64,000 bases of DNA from Leptodontidium sp. MPI-SDFR-AT-0119 (GCA_020726505.1 JAHLEZ010000047.1:1-64000), one strand, 5' to 3'; positions 47,764-60,549 are shown, counted from the first letter of the stretch. The notes: generated from the letters alone by a model not told the origin. A program made the numbers and translations.

Positions 47764-50700
47764 ATGGCATCGCCTCTCTTTAACATACCCGAGGCAATGA
47801 GAAACCGATATCAAGGTGTACCGCCGGCAGCAAATTCTCCGTATAGTGTCAACTCCGGCGCTCCGCTGGTAAGTAAAGTTTTATTCTGAAAGCTCTTTTG
47901 GGCTCAGAAGCCGACTGATTTAACACAGGCCTCTCCTCGCGCTGGGAACGGTGGTCGTGATCCACCCCTAGCCAGAAACAGTACTTCATTCAATCGATTG
48001 GGTGCTCGTACTGGTGGTAGATCCGGCCATGGCCCTGGGCCACATATGGATCTGAGTATAATTGAGTCTATTACGGCTAATAATATCGGATTAAACCCAC
48101 TTCCCCCTCCAGCTTCATCCCAGCTATCCTCGGCTCCGGTTACCACTTCTAGCGAAAACACGTCCGCGGTCGATATTCGGGGCCTTGGTCGCATCCCACA
48201 ATCTCTCCTACAACAAGAGCAGGCCGTAGCTGGACAGACTATCAACAATCAAAATGTCGCGGCTGTTGGACCAGATAATGGTAGCCTGGGACAAGGAAGC
48301 GGTTCAGCGTCCTCTGAGAGCACAATGAACCCGGATATCTCTACTGTGCCGGTAGCTCCCACATCTGGCCCTCCACCCAGACCAATCAAACCTATGAAGG
48401 TCCGCGTTAGACCTGGTGCAGCAATGGCTACTATTCCCTCTCAACCAAGCACACCTGGCAATCAACCTCCCACTACAACTACCCCAATGAATCTTGGAAC
48501 CGTGGCGGCTCTCCTCGACTCGGCACACTCTCAAGTTTCTGTACAGCCCCACAGAGCTATCTTACCATCGAAGAAATGGGATGGACCTGGAATATCCAAC
48601 TTACAGATAGATATCCAGCACCCTGGACCTAGTACTCTTAGAGAAACAGGTCTTGTTAGCAATAATGGCCCCGCTGTAACACATCCCACAACCCCACCAA
48701 GATCTAGACAAGAGGATACTATGGATACGTTCGGCATTCCCGCAGAAGCTGTCCAGCCCTTCAGTCCGGATCACACACCTCTTGTTATCCCAGACACTCC
48801 ACCACGTGTAATCTCAGGACAAATTCCAGGATCAGCAATGAGCAGCGACCAAGCTAAACAGAGTGCGTTCCTTTCTGGCATTGCTCAGAAGAATGCGCAA
48901 GATCACATTGCTGGGCCATTCACTCCGTCTCTAACCTTCGCAAACCATCTGACTAAGCATCATGATACAGCCAAGCCACCCTTGGGCCCAGTCTCTGTTG
49001 GTGAACCAAGTCCGCTCTTTGCACCCATCAATAGTGCTAGATCGAACCCCGCTCCAGGACAAGGTCTATTCTCGGGACAAAATACATTCTCCGTACAGAA
49101 CCCTCTCGCTGGACCAGCTCCTCGCTTCCAATCAAACCTCTGGGCGGATCCACCCTCCAGCAACACATCAAATCCGGTGCAAGGTACTTCGTTCTCGTCG
49201 TTCTCTGCTGCTGCATGGAATAAGCTGTCTGGCACCACCGCAACTTTTGGTTTTGGTGCTACTTCAACCATTCCGAAGAATATCTTCAACGTAAGTTCGT
49301 CTCTGGTAGCCAAGACCCTAGCTAACCATTCACAGTCACCCCCAAAGGCACATGATGCTGCTCTTGGCAAGAGAAGTCTGGTGGGAAAACCCATTCTTGC
49401 TCCCATCCCGCAGTCAGGCGCCGCTTTCTCGAATTTCTTCTCAAATGGAACTTTCGGTATCCTAGGTCCAACCGTTACCGCCCCAGGCAATGTCGTTGCT
49501 GTTTCGGCCACAAGTGCTGAAAGCATCCCCGCAGCCGATCCCATCAACATGTCTGCAGATACATGTGTAGCTGCCGTTCAACCACTATTGAATGATGTCG
49601 AGATGGGAGGTTTCCAAGATTGCCCGCTACCGCGTTGGGGATCTCCTATTCTGAGACCGAGCCAACCAGATCAAAACGAAGATGCTATGATTGATGATGT
49701 TGAAGAAGAAGCAGACACGCTACCCGTGGCGGTAATGAAGGCCATTCGAGCAAAGAGCGGAGACACAACTATGGAAGAAGCTCCACCAGTTCCTGTCGTC
49801 CTTTCTCAACCACGGCCAACATCTCCATCTGCTGAGATTGGAAAGGCCGATCAAGAGATGCATGATGCACCAGAAGAACTCGTGCCATTATCCGAAGCTG
49901 TGTCACCTGCAGTTCAGCTATCTTCTACAGTCAATACACCGGTCTCTACTAATACAACCGTGCAGGATGTACCAGAACAAGTCTTACCATCATCCAGAGC
50001 TGATTTGCCTGTTTTACAATCATCATCTGCCATTGATGTCTTGATTACGTCGTCTACACCTACACAAGATGTGCTGCAAGAGAAAGTCATGCAACCATCC
50101 GAGGCTAAGATACCTGGTATTCAGTCATCATCGGAAGTTAGTGCCCTCAACACCTCACCCACAACTGTTTCAGATGTGGTGGTACAAGCTGGTGCAGTAG
50201 TCTTCGAGAAGATTGCCCCTCTCACTCCCATCAATAATGCAGAGATGACCACTGATTCAAATGCTACTGGTAATGTTGATTCCACATCCGCAGCAAATGG
50301 TGTTTCATCTTCAGAGCTAGAACATGCCATCTTTACTCAAGAGCCGATTGTCGTGGCTAGAGAGGAAGGGGGTGAAACTGAGCTGTGTCCGGACTTGCCC
50401 ACTGCTCCCTTAGCAATCCAAGAGAGTTCCCCTCCCCAAGAACCTGGGGTATTTCAACCATATTTGGATGCTCCTCCCCCTATGCAGGCTGCTGCGACGG
50501 AAATGAGCACTAGGGTCGCAACTTACAACCGCAACTCAGCAGCGAAGAAAGCTGCAGCCCAGATCCCATCCAAGCCTGCGTCGGCAGCTCCGAATACTGT
50601 GGCGGTTTCCAGACGAAGAGACAACCGCGGGGCGGCTCCGCCTTCCAACACAAGACATTCTTTCGGCAATGCTAACAGCATTTCATTAGCCACAGAGCTG

Positions 50701-52233
50701 GAGAAGCGATGCAGAGCTGCAATTTGCAAAACAAACTTGTATGTCTTCAAAGAGGTCTTTGATTACATTGAGAGATCTGCAGAGGTCATTAATGACAACA
50801 AGAAGAGAGTCAAACTCGACTCCGAAGCTATTTCTGCCCTCATGTCACTTTCCGACCGCTACGAGGCTGAAGGACGTAGACTCAAGGCGGAGAACGAGGT
50901 CATGGCTCGCGAGATTGCAGACTTGAGAAAGGAAGTTCACGATAACAGAATCGTGATTATCCATGCAAATAACATGAAGCCAGATCTTGACGCCGCTCGC
51001 AAACTTCTCCGCGAGACTGTCGACGAAAGCACAAAGAGCAGAGAGAAGCTCATGAATCAGCTTATTGAAGCTCAGAAGCCCTTGAATAAGCTCCGGGATG
51101 ATCATAGCAAGGAAATTGAAGACTTGAACAACGAGTTTCGGGAAGAGCGTGAGGAGACTCGGTTGGCGCATGTGAAAACTGGCGAGGTGAAAGAATTGCT
51201 CAAAGTTGCGCGTGAAACGTTTTTAAGGGAGCGACTTGACCGGGAGAAACAAGAGAGCGACTGGAGAAGAACGGAGCAAGAAATGCGGCGCCGCCATGAG
51301 AGGGCCCTCGAGGATCTCAAGACAGAGCATCTCCGACAAATCGGAAATCTGGAAAAGAGACTCGCTTATCAAGCCGAAGACATAAAAGACATGAAAGACG
51401 TCCAAGCCAATGTTGAAAACCTCTGGAGCCTTGACTTCAAGTTCGATGGTATGCGAGAAGCCGTTATTGGCCCCGATGACAGGCTTTCGCTTTTCACCCA
51501 ACCAGGCGATCGATCAGTTCCTAAAGATCGAGTCATTCTGCGAGCGACGAGAAAGAACACCGAGTCAGACCGCAGAAACCGCAACTACAGGAAGCCGAGT
51601 CGTTTCAGCGCCATGCAGAGTTACATTAAATCTGCGCTCCGCCCACTATCCTTCAGACAGTATCGCACAATTCTCCAAGCCGCCCCCGTCAACCCATCTT
51701 CCACTGTTGCCGCTGTCCCGAACAGACAAGCTACCGTAATGTCAACCATCCGTGCCAAATTCGTGATATCTGGCCGACGATGCCTTGTTGTATTCGCCCT
51801 TCTCGCAATAATCATCATGGCTGGTGCTGGAATCTTCTTTCTCCTGCCACACCTCACTCCAAATGGCCAGAATACCCCTTCCTTACCACACGAACAGAAC
51901 TTGGACTATCTCAGAGACACCTGTCCTGTTATCTTTCCCACCCTCACAGCTTTGGTATGCGGTACCGAATCCCCCACCGCCGTAATTACCACTCACACAG
52001 CAGTTGAGACTGGATTTTCCGACACCAGCTTGAATGAAACCACCTCAGATGATGCAGCAGCTCGCCCAAGTTATATACCTTTTGAAGGTGACGATATCTT
52101 TGAAGATGGGCCAGCCTATATCGATGGTATAGATTGGTCGACACCAATTGCTATTGGAGTCCAGGTAACGGTGCTGGTCGTACCTGCCGCATTGGTAGTG
52201 TGGGTTTTTCATGTACTAGTCCCAGCCCAATGA
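47764..52233 (+). CDS. Large coiled-coil membrane protein with disordered, FG-bearing head (copy G)
   Basis: Proposed exons 47764-47868, 47929-49290 and 49336-52233 give 1454 aa. The 45-nt in-frame intron 49291-49335 has textbook signals (GTAAGT, GCTAAC, CACAG); if retained it adds 15 aa. The start MASPLFNIPEAMRNRY follows GCCATGG. The first 900 residues are low-complexity, Pro/Ser/Thr/Val-rich, with some FG/FGFG and GLF-type words near residues 380-450, loosely nucleoporin-like. About 920-1170 is coiled coil (REIADLRKEVHDNR, EERERR-like stretches). A membrane segment, CLVVFALLAIIIMAGAGIFF, is followed by a loop and a last hydrophobic segment, IAIGVQVTVLVVPAALVVWV, near the C-terminus. Same plan as copies A, B, H and I, but far longer. 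A nuclear-envelope role is a guess from the FG words and anchor. Confidence 0.78.
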
Positions 52234-52263
52234 TAGGTCTCCACGTCAACTGAAGCTTGTTGT

Positions 52264-52865
52264 CATGATTTTGATTGCAGGTACACCATCTAGTACTACT
52301 GGGGACTGAAAAATCATGCACATTACTTCTTGACGGCTAGGGGCTTTGCTAAGTAGGTGGGTATTGGCATGGGATTATTTCTAGCTGGCTCTTCCAAGAG
52401 GGCTTCTTCATGATTTTGTATGCAGAACTGCACTTGATGTTCTGATGGGGACTGAAAAATCATGTGGACGTCCTCTTGGGAACAGTTGGGCTTTGGTGTT
52501 TGTCTGGCTGGTGGTTTTCATTTTCTCGTTGTGGCTCGCTTCTTTATGATTTTAGTAGCAGAGACTAGGCGTCGGTTCTTCTGGGGACGGAAGAGTCATG
52601 TGGGCATCTTGTTAGCTAGGCTCTGGTGTGTCTCTGATTGGTGTTGTCTTGGTTAGTCTTTGGTAGCTTTGGAAAGCGTTTTGTTTTATGATTTTGGGAG
52701 CAGGAATTGGTGTTCAGTTTGGCTGGCGATTGAAAATCATACGACAGGCGTATGGAAAAAGGAACGCAGTATCAGAGAGGTGCCCCGGAGTATCGCTGTT
52801 GGAGATTTCGGGATAGTTTTGGTAGCTGGAACTGGAAGGGAGTTCAGCTGGGGATTGAAAAAACA
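52264..52865. repeat. Five spaced hairpin repeats behind copy G
   Basis: Units at 52264-52318, 52409-52464, 52545-52600, 52687-52741 and 52812-52865 each run from (C/T)ATGATTTT to AAAATCAT or a variant, so the ends of a unit can pair. The inner part carries GCAG and CTGGGGACTGAAA. Starts are 145, 136, 142 and 125 bp apart, and the spacers also resemble each other. The last unit is most diverged. It begins 31 bp after the stop codon, so the first unit may be transcribed. Confidence 0.75.
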
Positions 52866-53947
52866 TCTACGAGAGTCTTCAAGGGGCGGCACAGACCACG
52901 GAGCCATAATTGGCGATGCATTTTCCAGGGGGGAAATACTTTGTAATGTTCAGGGGATTTCGTTATTAGGCTGATTCCAGAGGGGGAGTTTTGCTGTGTG
53001 GCGTCCGTACAACGTATTCGTTCTTTTCAAAAAGGGATTCTCTAGTAGCATGCATCAGTGGAATTACACACAAATTTCCAGACTCCAATGATTTGTGACG
53101 TTGGCGTGATGGTGCGTCTGACCTAGGATTTGGCTGGTCAAGCTTTTGAAGTGAGAATTCGATTGCCTGAATGAACACCCAATCTCGAAGTATATGACTA
53201 GACAGTAGGTTTCAAGTTTGCCTCCATATTGGCCATAAAGACAATAAATGGAGTGTGGATAATCAAACCATCGATGACGTGAGGTGTCACACGGCCAAAT
53301 GTCTTTCTCAATTACGGGGGAAACATGACCTTCAAGGCTCCCCAACAGCATCACTATCGTTATCCATTCTTGAAACGGCTATAGCATACATTTATCGACC
53401 ATAAAAACAAGCGATTTTTTTTTTCTTTGGAGCCTGGGGGATACCTTATTCCCGCATATAAATTTGAAAATGATAAAAACACAGCAGCGTTGGTGGTGAT
53501 ACGGTGATCCATCAATTAATACACGTGACTTGAGGTTGTTGCAGAGCCACTGAAAGTAATCACATGGATACTCTTCTTCTTAGGTCATTATAGATGACGT
53601 CCTGGGCGAGCACTAATCCTGCGATGAATCTCTGGTTGAAGGTGAGTCTTTGTTTTGAATTGAACCCGCCTCGCTTAATTCCTTGGCGCCAAATCGAGAT
53701 CTTGCCCCGCGCAAACTGCCAAACCCAGCTTCGACGTTGACGTCGAAATCTTTCCCTTACAGTTTCGACACCACTACCAAGATCCTGCACCAAATTTAAA
53801 CAACACGTCGATCCTCTACAATCATTTCCGCATTCGTGCGTCTACACTGGCTCGTACTGCTGTCTTCGTACTCTCATCGATTCATCGAAACATTACAATC
53901 TACCAACCTCCACTCCTCCATTTACCAAACCAATTCCAACCTCAGAC
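52866..53947. other. Intergenic and leader of copy H
   Basis: No gene is supported. The stretch 53690-53947 is C/A-rich with the look of a promoter and 5' leader (pyrimidine-rich tract, then TCAGACATGC at the start). Confidence 0.3.
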
Positions 53948-56005
53948 ATGCACAGCCAAGGATACAAGAGATGGGGAAACCGGAATCCGAACAACCACCG
54001 CCAGCTTCCGCGCCCTCAACAAACTGCTGCTACACCACCGGCCCCTCTGCAGCAAGGTTTTGGTCCTCCTCACCCCCATTTCCAAGCTGTTGAAGTTAGA
54101 GAACGTCTTCCAGCCAGTCGGTGGGCCTCAAATGGTTTGGCTCTACTCAGCTACTTGTTTTCCGTAATATAGCGCTAACTTAGAGATGGAAGATTCCACC
54201 CCTACACCTCAGCCTACCAGACAATTTGGCTTCGCCAACAATCGGCCAATCGTCGACCCTTTCGGTGCCACTCCACAGCAACCCTCGCCCCTTACACCAC
54301 CACCCTCTGAGAAAGAAAAGAGATTCATCAGCATTGCGGAAGATGACATTGTTAGCAGAAGGCGGTGACAATATCTCCGTTTCATCAACCCCCGATCGAA
54401 ACCTCGCCCCAGTGACTCCAGGTTCAGCCATGGCAACAGACATCAACCCAAAGACCGGTAAGGTTGTTCACACCCGCAGAGTGGCAGAATCACCTGCGCA
54501 TACGAGATATGAGAAAGGTGGAGAGAAAAGCCAAAGGCAACTGCAAGGCCAGGCAGGCGACCTTCCAGGTCGAGAGAATGAACCAATCCGAGGATATGTC
54601 CGACAAAGAGCGCGTGGAGATTCTTACCAATAATCTCCGAAGCAAAGACCACAGCATCGGGCAGCTGCGGGATATCAATCGGGGCTTGACTCTTGAGAGA
54701 AACAAGTTTGAGAGAGGGCTAAACAATAGCAACTCCGACCTTGCCACCTGCCGTAGTGATTTCGCCAAACGCCAAGAGGATTTGGACCAGCAACGAAAGG
54801 GATACGAAGAAGCTGTCCGCAGCATCGAAGAGCAGTTGGCGCAGAAGCAGCGCAACCTTGCCTCCGCCCAGGCAGACTCAAAGGAGCATTCGGCCTGCCG
54901 TGGCAAATTGGAGGATGCCGAAGACCGATGCAGCACAGTTAATGCAGAGCTTGACGAGTGCAAAAGCCAGCTGAAGACTTCTCTTCAGTTCAAAAAGCTG
55001 TTGGAGGAGGCGGAGGAGCGTTGTGCAAGGTTAGAGAAGCGAAATGCAGAGCTCCAGAAGGTGGCGACCGACAACGCCAAGGCTATTCAGCTACTCACCA
55101 AGAGGAATAGCAACCAAGCCGAGGAGTTTTCTGATCTCAGAAAGCAACTCGAGGAGGGTGCCCAAGTCGCCAAGGGCCTCAAGAAAGAGCTTGATGATCA
55201 TGCAGAGAGTGCCAAGTCTTGCATCCAAGACTTGGAATCACAGCTCACCGAGCAATTGAATTGCATGGGCGCCATTGAAGCAGCTTTCGATAAATTCGTC
55301 CATCAAAAGGCCACCAGCGCTGGTGTTGTCGAATCTGCTGCTGATTCAACCACCAACACTGGACCATCCCAAAGCAATCCGGTTGGTGACAATGACAGCA
55401 CCCTTGCAGAGAAGAATGATGAGAAGGTGGGCTCTGGCGTGGTGTCCGATCCTGGCGCTGAGAACCAGATTGCTGTGGGTGGAGGAGAAGAGTCAACGAC
55501 ATCTGCTAGCATCAACACTACTAATGATGATGTTACCCGTCCCCGCCTTGCCACCAACAATGGCAAAGCCTCAAAGAAAATCGTCACTGTAAGCTTCCTT
55601 GGCACAATCATCGCCATGCTCGTGTACCTCGCCATTGCATTCTGCGCGCCCACTCCTCCCGAGATCACACACACACTAGAATTCGAGTCCATCAGCCTAC
55701 AGCTCGTCTTCACTCCAACCACATGCCCATTCCAGGGGCCCAGCACGTCCGCTGTGGCATCTATTCCCACCACAACTGCCGCCACCTACAACAAAGTCAC
55801 CCCGGAGAACTTCTGGGTTTCCTTCCAACAGGTTGTCGAGACTCCGAACAATGGGTCTTTGATCGAAGACGAGGGCTCTGAGACACCGGTGGATGAGGGA
55901 GTGTGCGACCTCCGAGAGGAGTTCCCGAGATTGCGCAAGGCAATCTTCACGGCTGGTGTAGCTGTGGTTATCCATGCTGCTTTCTCTGGGCTCAGCTACT
56001 GCTGA
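53948..56005 (+). CDS. Coiled-coil protein with two C-terminal membrane segments (copy H)
   Basis: Proposed exons 53948-54134, 54184-54350 and 54422-56005 give 645 aa. Intron 1 (GTTTGG...GCTAAC..TTAG) is good. Intron 2 (GTTAGC...CTCCAG) is the only one found that joins the frames and is less certain. The head is Gln/Pro/Asn-rich (RWGNRNPNNHRQLPRPQQ). A basic link (FTPAEWQNHLRIRDMRKVER) leads into about 230 residues of coiled coil with many Cys-Arg-Lys turns (LDECKSQLKTSLQFKKLLEE). The end has the membrane segment VSFLGTIIAMLVYLAIAFCA, a Ser/Thr loop, then FWVSFQQVVE, a Cys (VCDLREEFPRLRKA) and a last hydrophobic stretch, AGVAVVIHAAFSG. The final 80 residues match copy I at spaced positions, so the two are true paralogs. 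Function unknown. Confidence 0.72.
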
Positions 56006-57905
56006 GCTTGGGAGGCGAACAACACGAAATGGACAGAGTGTAGGAGTAAGAAAATGTTTGTACGATACGCTGAAGACGGTGTTTGTGTTTTTCATATTTT
56101 GCGGGGAGGAAAAGAAGACGGGGTGGCCATGTTCTTGATTCATGTATCCGGGGAGGACTGGGAGAGAGACTGAGTGGTGGTGGTGATCCAGGATACAGTA
56201 TGCATGTCTTTGGGGAGGGTCGTCAGCTAACAGGATGTGCATTTTGGTGATGCCAGCGATGCTATGAAGTCTTTCCCTGTCGAAATTTGACGACGATGAT
56301 ACTGTAATTGTATTGCGTTCATCAGAGTCTCATTTTAATGGCAGGGAATTATTCTTGGCATGCGTTGGCAGATATGGGCATAGAGTTGGACAAAGAGGGG
56401 CTTTGGCTTTCGGGCCAATTGGCTCTGCTTTGGGCAACTTTTGCTGTCCCGTCCATGGTAGCACATTTGGTTGGTTGGTGATGAGAGAAAGACATTCATT
56501 TCGGGGTTTGAGGTATGAGGGGGAAGCTGGATGTAGATAGCTTTGCAATATCTTAGGTCCTCGCGAGGCACACCACGGGAGAAGAAGCTTTTCGGGAGGG
56601 ATGCACGAATCAATGAATCAAGAAATGTTAATGAACCTTGCCTCCCTCATGGCCATGAAGACACTGTGAATCCAATGATATTTGAGCAATACTATGGGTA
56701 AGAACCGTCGACTGAAGCACAGAAATGAACGGTCCATGGTAAAGCTTTGGAGGTAGAACCACTGGAACCATGTCACAAATAGGGATATTTCGGTAGGAAC
56801 AAGTCAGTCACCAGACATAAATAGACCGTAAGAGGATATCATGCAGGATTAACACTAAGCAAGGAGAGTAAAGGTTGTTTCTGTATTGGGTAGAAGGAAC
56901 TGTTTTCTGTTTAGCCGGTACTCACAATCATGAGAGCGGTGAAAGGTATGGGAACGCATAGAATGTTTGTTTACATTGGATCGGAGCTGAGTCGTGGTTT
57001 TGGTCCAAGGGACCAAGAGACAGGATGAAGTCAGGAGGTGATGCCAGGCTATGTTTCATTTCATTTAGTTGAGAACCAGAAATTATGGTAGCCAAGGCGA
57101 CAATTGTGTCTTGATGCAATTCTGTGATGGGGAGTTGTTGGGCGAGGCTTTTGGAGTCCTGGCGGGGGATTATGAACGAATATAAAAATCTTTTGGCAAG
57201 ATTATTACGACTGCTGTAGGAATTTAAAGTATTGATATCTAAGCTGTTGATAGGTTCTTCCAACAGAGATAATCTATATTAGGGATCAATAGGCAGACTG
57301 GTGGCGGATGATGACATTGGTGTCTTTGTTACGGATGTAGTACCTTGAGCCAGGGTAATTCAAAGAAAGAAGAAAGAGGTAATTAGCATTCCAAAAAGGC
57401 ATTATGTCCCTGTAGATTTTGGAACTCCTCAACAGCTGGCCATTGACAGTTAGAGAGAAGTTATCCTCGTCCCCAATGGTCCTTGGCATCCCGCTTCCCT
57501 CTTCCCCCTGCGTTTAGCTTGAAGCTAGATATTGAAGGCCACAGCTTCAAGCAATAATCTATCTCTCGAGTCCGAAAGGTGAATGAAATCCTTTTTTGGG
57601 CAGATTTTCAGGTGAATCCGAAGTTCTCTGGGTCAATCGGTTGCGAGCCTCGATCTCGATTAGCCAAAACATCTTGGCTTTTCTTCAGCCTCGATCTGTC
57701 AACCTCTTTTTCTACCACGCACACGAACGGCAGCACCTGCGCCATTGTGAGGACCCCCAAAACCACCATCGATCTGACACCACAATACTACCTGGCCCAT
57801 CATCGCATCCTCTCCCGACCTACGAACCTATTACGACAATCACAGCTCTCGCAACCGATCATTGAAGACAATTTCGATCCCCTTTTCGAAGTCTCAGCAA
57901 TCGCA
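56006..57905. other. Intergenic; one weak spliced ORF on the minus strand
   Basis: On the minus strand, 57489-56928 reads as a two-exon frame of roughly 165 aa (start MPRTIGDEDNFSLTVNGQLL; intron GTACTA...TATAG in phase). It has no domain I know and could be chance. A palindrome pairs GCTTGAAGCT with AGCTTCAAGC near 57518-57552. The plus-strand leader of copy I covers the last few hundred bases. Confidence 0.25.
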
Positions 57906-59820
57906 ATGGATACTATCCTAGGAGCTCAGGCTCATAAAGTCACCGATCCAACCACCGCGCTTGTCTTGGCAGACCCTTCCGCAATTCCTCCAATGTCCCC
58001 CCAATCTCCAACTCTCCCATCCGACACAAACTCTGCTCTTGCTGCAGAGGGAGTCATCGAAGACGAAGAAGAACTGTCCGCTGAGAGCAAGGCTCTGGAG
58101 CGTGAGCGACTTGCTCGTACTAAGAAGAACGCCAACAAAAAGGCACGAAAGATTGCGAAGAGGGCTGAAAATGCTGAAGCAGCCAAGCAGTTGAAAGCTC
58201 TCACCGGCGGAAAGCTGGCCTTGGTCAATACCAATGTAGCCAAGGGCGAGATCGAAGAGATTTTTGCCGTCGAAAAAGCTGAAGCGATGGCTGGTTCTAG
58301 ATCTCCTGTCACTTCTGTTGGCACTCATGACATCCAGGCAAGTTGGTTTGAGATCTTTGCAGCATCAAAAGCTAATATATAGTCCAGGTCCGAATGATGA
58401 CTTTTGATCCTCCCTCTTCCCTTGCTATCTGCTTTGTAACCTCAACTGTCACTGCTCATCAAGAAAAGGCATCGGATAAGTCGACTTCAACGGGCACCAA
58501 CGGCGGTACAAAACGACCTAATGAAAACGAGAGTGGCCGTTATGGTGAGCTGAGTAAAAAGTGAAGAGTCTCAGTGACGAGCTTAAGGATGTCAAATGCA
58601 CCTTCAACGAGCGAGTAATCGAGTTGAAGGAGGAGAACAACGAAATTCAAAGAGCCCTAGCGGAGGCTCATACCAGAGTTTCGAAGGAAATGGAGGATCA
58701 TAAGGAGACTGCCGAGTTGTTGATAGAAGCGTTGACCGACAATATATCTATTGAAGAAGAGCTGCGGTTGAGCGAAAAGACCGTCGAAGATCTCGACAAA
58801 AAACTCCGTGCTTCTCAAGCTCGGCGACTCGAAGATATCACCACATTCGAAAAGAGGAGCGAAGCGCAGATCATGAAGATCAACGAGTTCGACGCGAAGA
58901 ATTACCACTTGGTAGAACAGCTTAGTGTTCGAACCCAAGAGCTCGAGACCTGCAAGAAACAGCTTGAGGCAGAGAAGTCCAAGATATTTGGGCTTTCAGA
59001 TCGCCTTGACGCCATCGATAGGTCATCCGAGCATGTCTCTGGCTTGCAACAGCAATTTGAGGAGCAGACTCAAGTACTCGACAAATGCAAGGCGGACATG
59101 GAAGTAAAGAAAGCCGAAAAACTGGACTTCTCCAATGGCGTTCAGTGCAATGGGGAGAAGGTAGCAAACCTGCTGAAGCAAGTCGATGATCAGTCTCAAG
59201 CACTGAAGATTTGCAGTGATGAGCTGAAGGAAGAAAAGGCCGTCAGAATCGCCGTTACTGATGAGCTCACATCATCCAGAAAGGTTGAAAAACTGGCCTC
59301 AAAGGCACGAATCGCTTCTATCCTCGTAACATGTCTTGCAGTTGCTAGCTACTTTATTGGCAGCGCTTGTCCATCGTCAGGGGCACAGTTCATCACCCAA
59401 ACCCGACAGACCTACACCTTCAACGATCCCCTACCAACCATTACGATTACCAAGACTTGCTTCCGAGCAGCAGCTCTGCGCGCTTCAGACATCGCCTTCC
59501 CTACTCAAACTTCCCTCGACATTGTCTCTGCCGCCATCACCGAAGTCGATTTGTCCACCCAGACCTCCCTGGCCACTCTCTCTACTGCCATCCCAGACGA
59601 GTTCTGGATCGCGATTCAGAATAGCCTTGCAGTCAACATCAACACCTCTATCTCCAATGGTGAAGACACTAAAAATTCGACTGATACCGATACCTGCCCG
59701 CTGGACGCACTACCCCACCTCCGAGACATTCCCACGGGCCCCCTTCTTCGCAAAGTCGCTATTGTCGTCGGTGTTCCTCTGGTCATCACAGTCGCTGCAA
59801 TCAGCTTTTGCTGGTTATAA
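57906..59820 (+). CDS. Coiled-coil protein with two C-terminal membrane segments (copy I), one frame break
   Basis: Exon 1 (57906-58337) encodes a Ser/Pro head and a basic Lys/Ala helix (TKKNANKKARKIAKRAENAE). It ends at a GC-AG type donor (CAG|GCAAGT). A second exon starts at 58387 or 58469 (KASDKSTSTGTNGGTKRPNE). The coding sequence then runs from about 58561 to 59820: coiled coil (VKSLSDELKDVKCTFNERVI onward), the membrane segment ASILVTCLAVASYFIGSAC, a loop starting FITQTRQTYTF, then DEFWIAIQNS, Cys, PHLRD and the final segment VAIVVGVPLVITVAAISFCW. Exon 2 and the main exon are one base out of frame at an A5 run (58556-58560); no intron fits, so this is a real frameshift or a sequence error. 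Relative of copy H, function unknown. Confidence 0.6.
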
Positions 59821-60549
59821 AGACCCAAAAATTCAACCGAGATGGAAGGAGTAGAGATGATGTATTGTACGATAAGAAAATCAAAGGCAGAAAATGAGAG
59901 AACGGTGTCAGGGATTTGGCGCCGGGCGATGTTAGATACGAGGCGTACACATATTAGAGATTTTGATTCATCTAATACAGGCAGGCAGTACGGAGGACAT
60001 GTGGTCGAATGGTAGGGTTGCACAACACGAAGACAAGTGTAGAATGGTATCGGGTATGACTAGTTCGGAAAGCGTGGCTTTAGATAACCTTTCACACAGT
60101 AACAGGAATACACCAAGTTGGAGATGCTTGGCTTCTTTCTTCCGAAATGGATATCGGGACGCTGACCGTCGCTGTGCTAATCGCGCGCACAACTAGCAGA
60201 CTGGTATTTCGTTGACGAAGAAGGCAGTCGAGAGTTTCTGGCTGGTGGTGGGAATGTTTCTGTGTGATTGGTCGTGAAGCTGGCGGATTTGAACTGGATT
60301 TATGCTTGCTGGTATCTCTGTCTATTTCAATCCAGACTCTCCCTCTAACACCAACAAACTCTCAATCTCACTTGATCTGCAACGATCTCGTCTCCTCTCC
60401 CTACCTCCAGCCGGACCCACCATTTCAACACCCCACAAGAACATCCGAAAAGCCAGATCATATCCAAGATGTAGTCTAAGAACAACGAACGCTCAGAGTC
60501 ACGTTAATCTGCCGAAACTCTCACAACCAGCAGCTCCGAGGTTGATGCC

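Noticed and set aside
48960..49550. A 196-aa open frame antisense to copy G
   Set aside because: Shadow of the Pro/Ser-rich coding strand; no start context and no domain.
52264..52865. Spaced repeats as a CRISPR array
   Set aside because: The host is a fungus, units are degenerate, spacers resemble each other and no cas-like genes are present.
56928..57489. Two-exon gene on the minus strand
   Set aside because: Phase and splice sites fit, but there is no domain, low-complexity support or conserved context; left as a note only.
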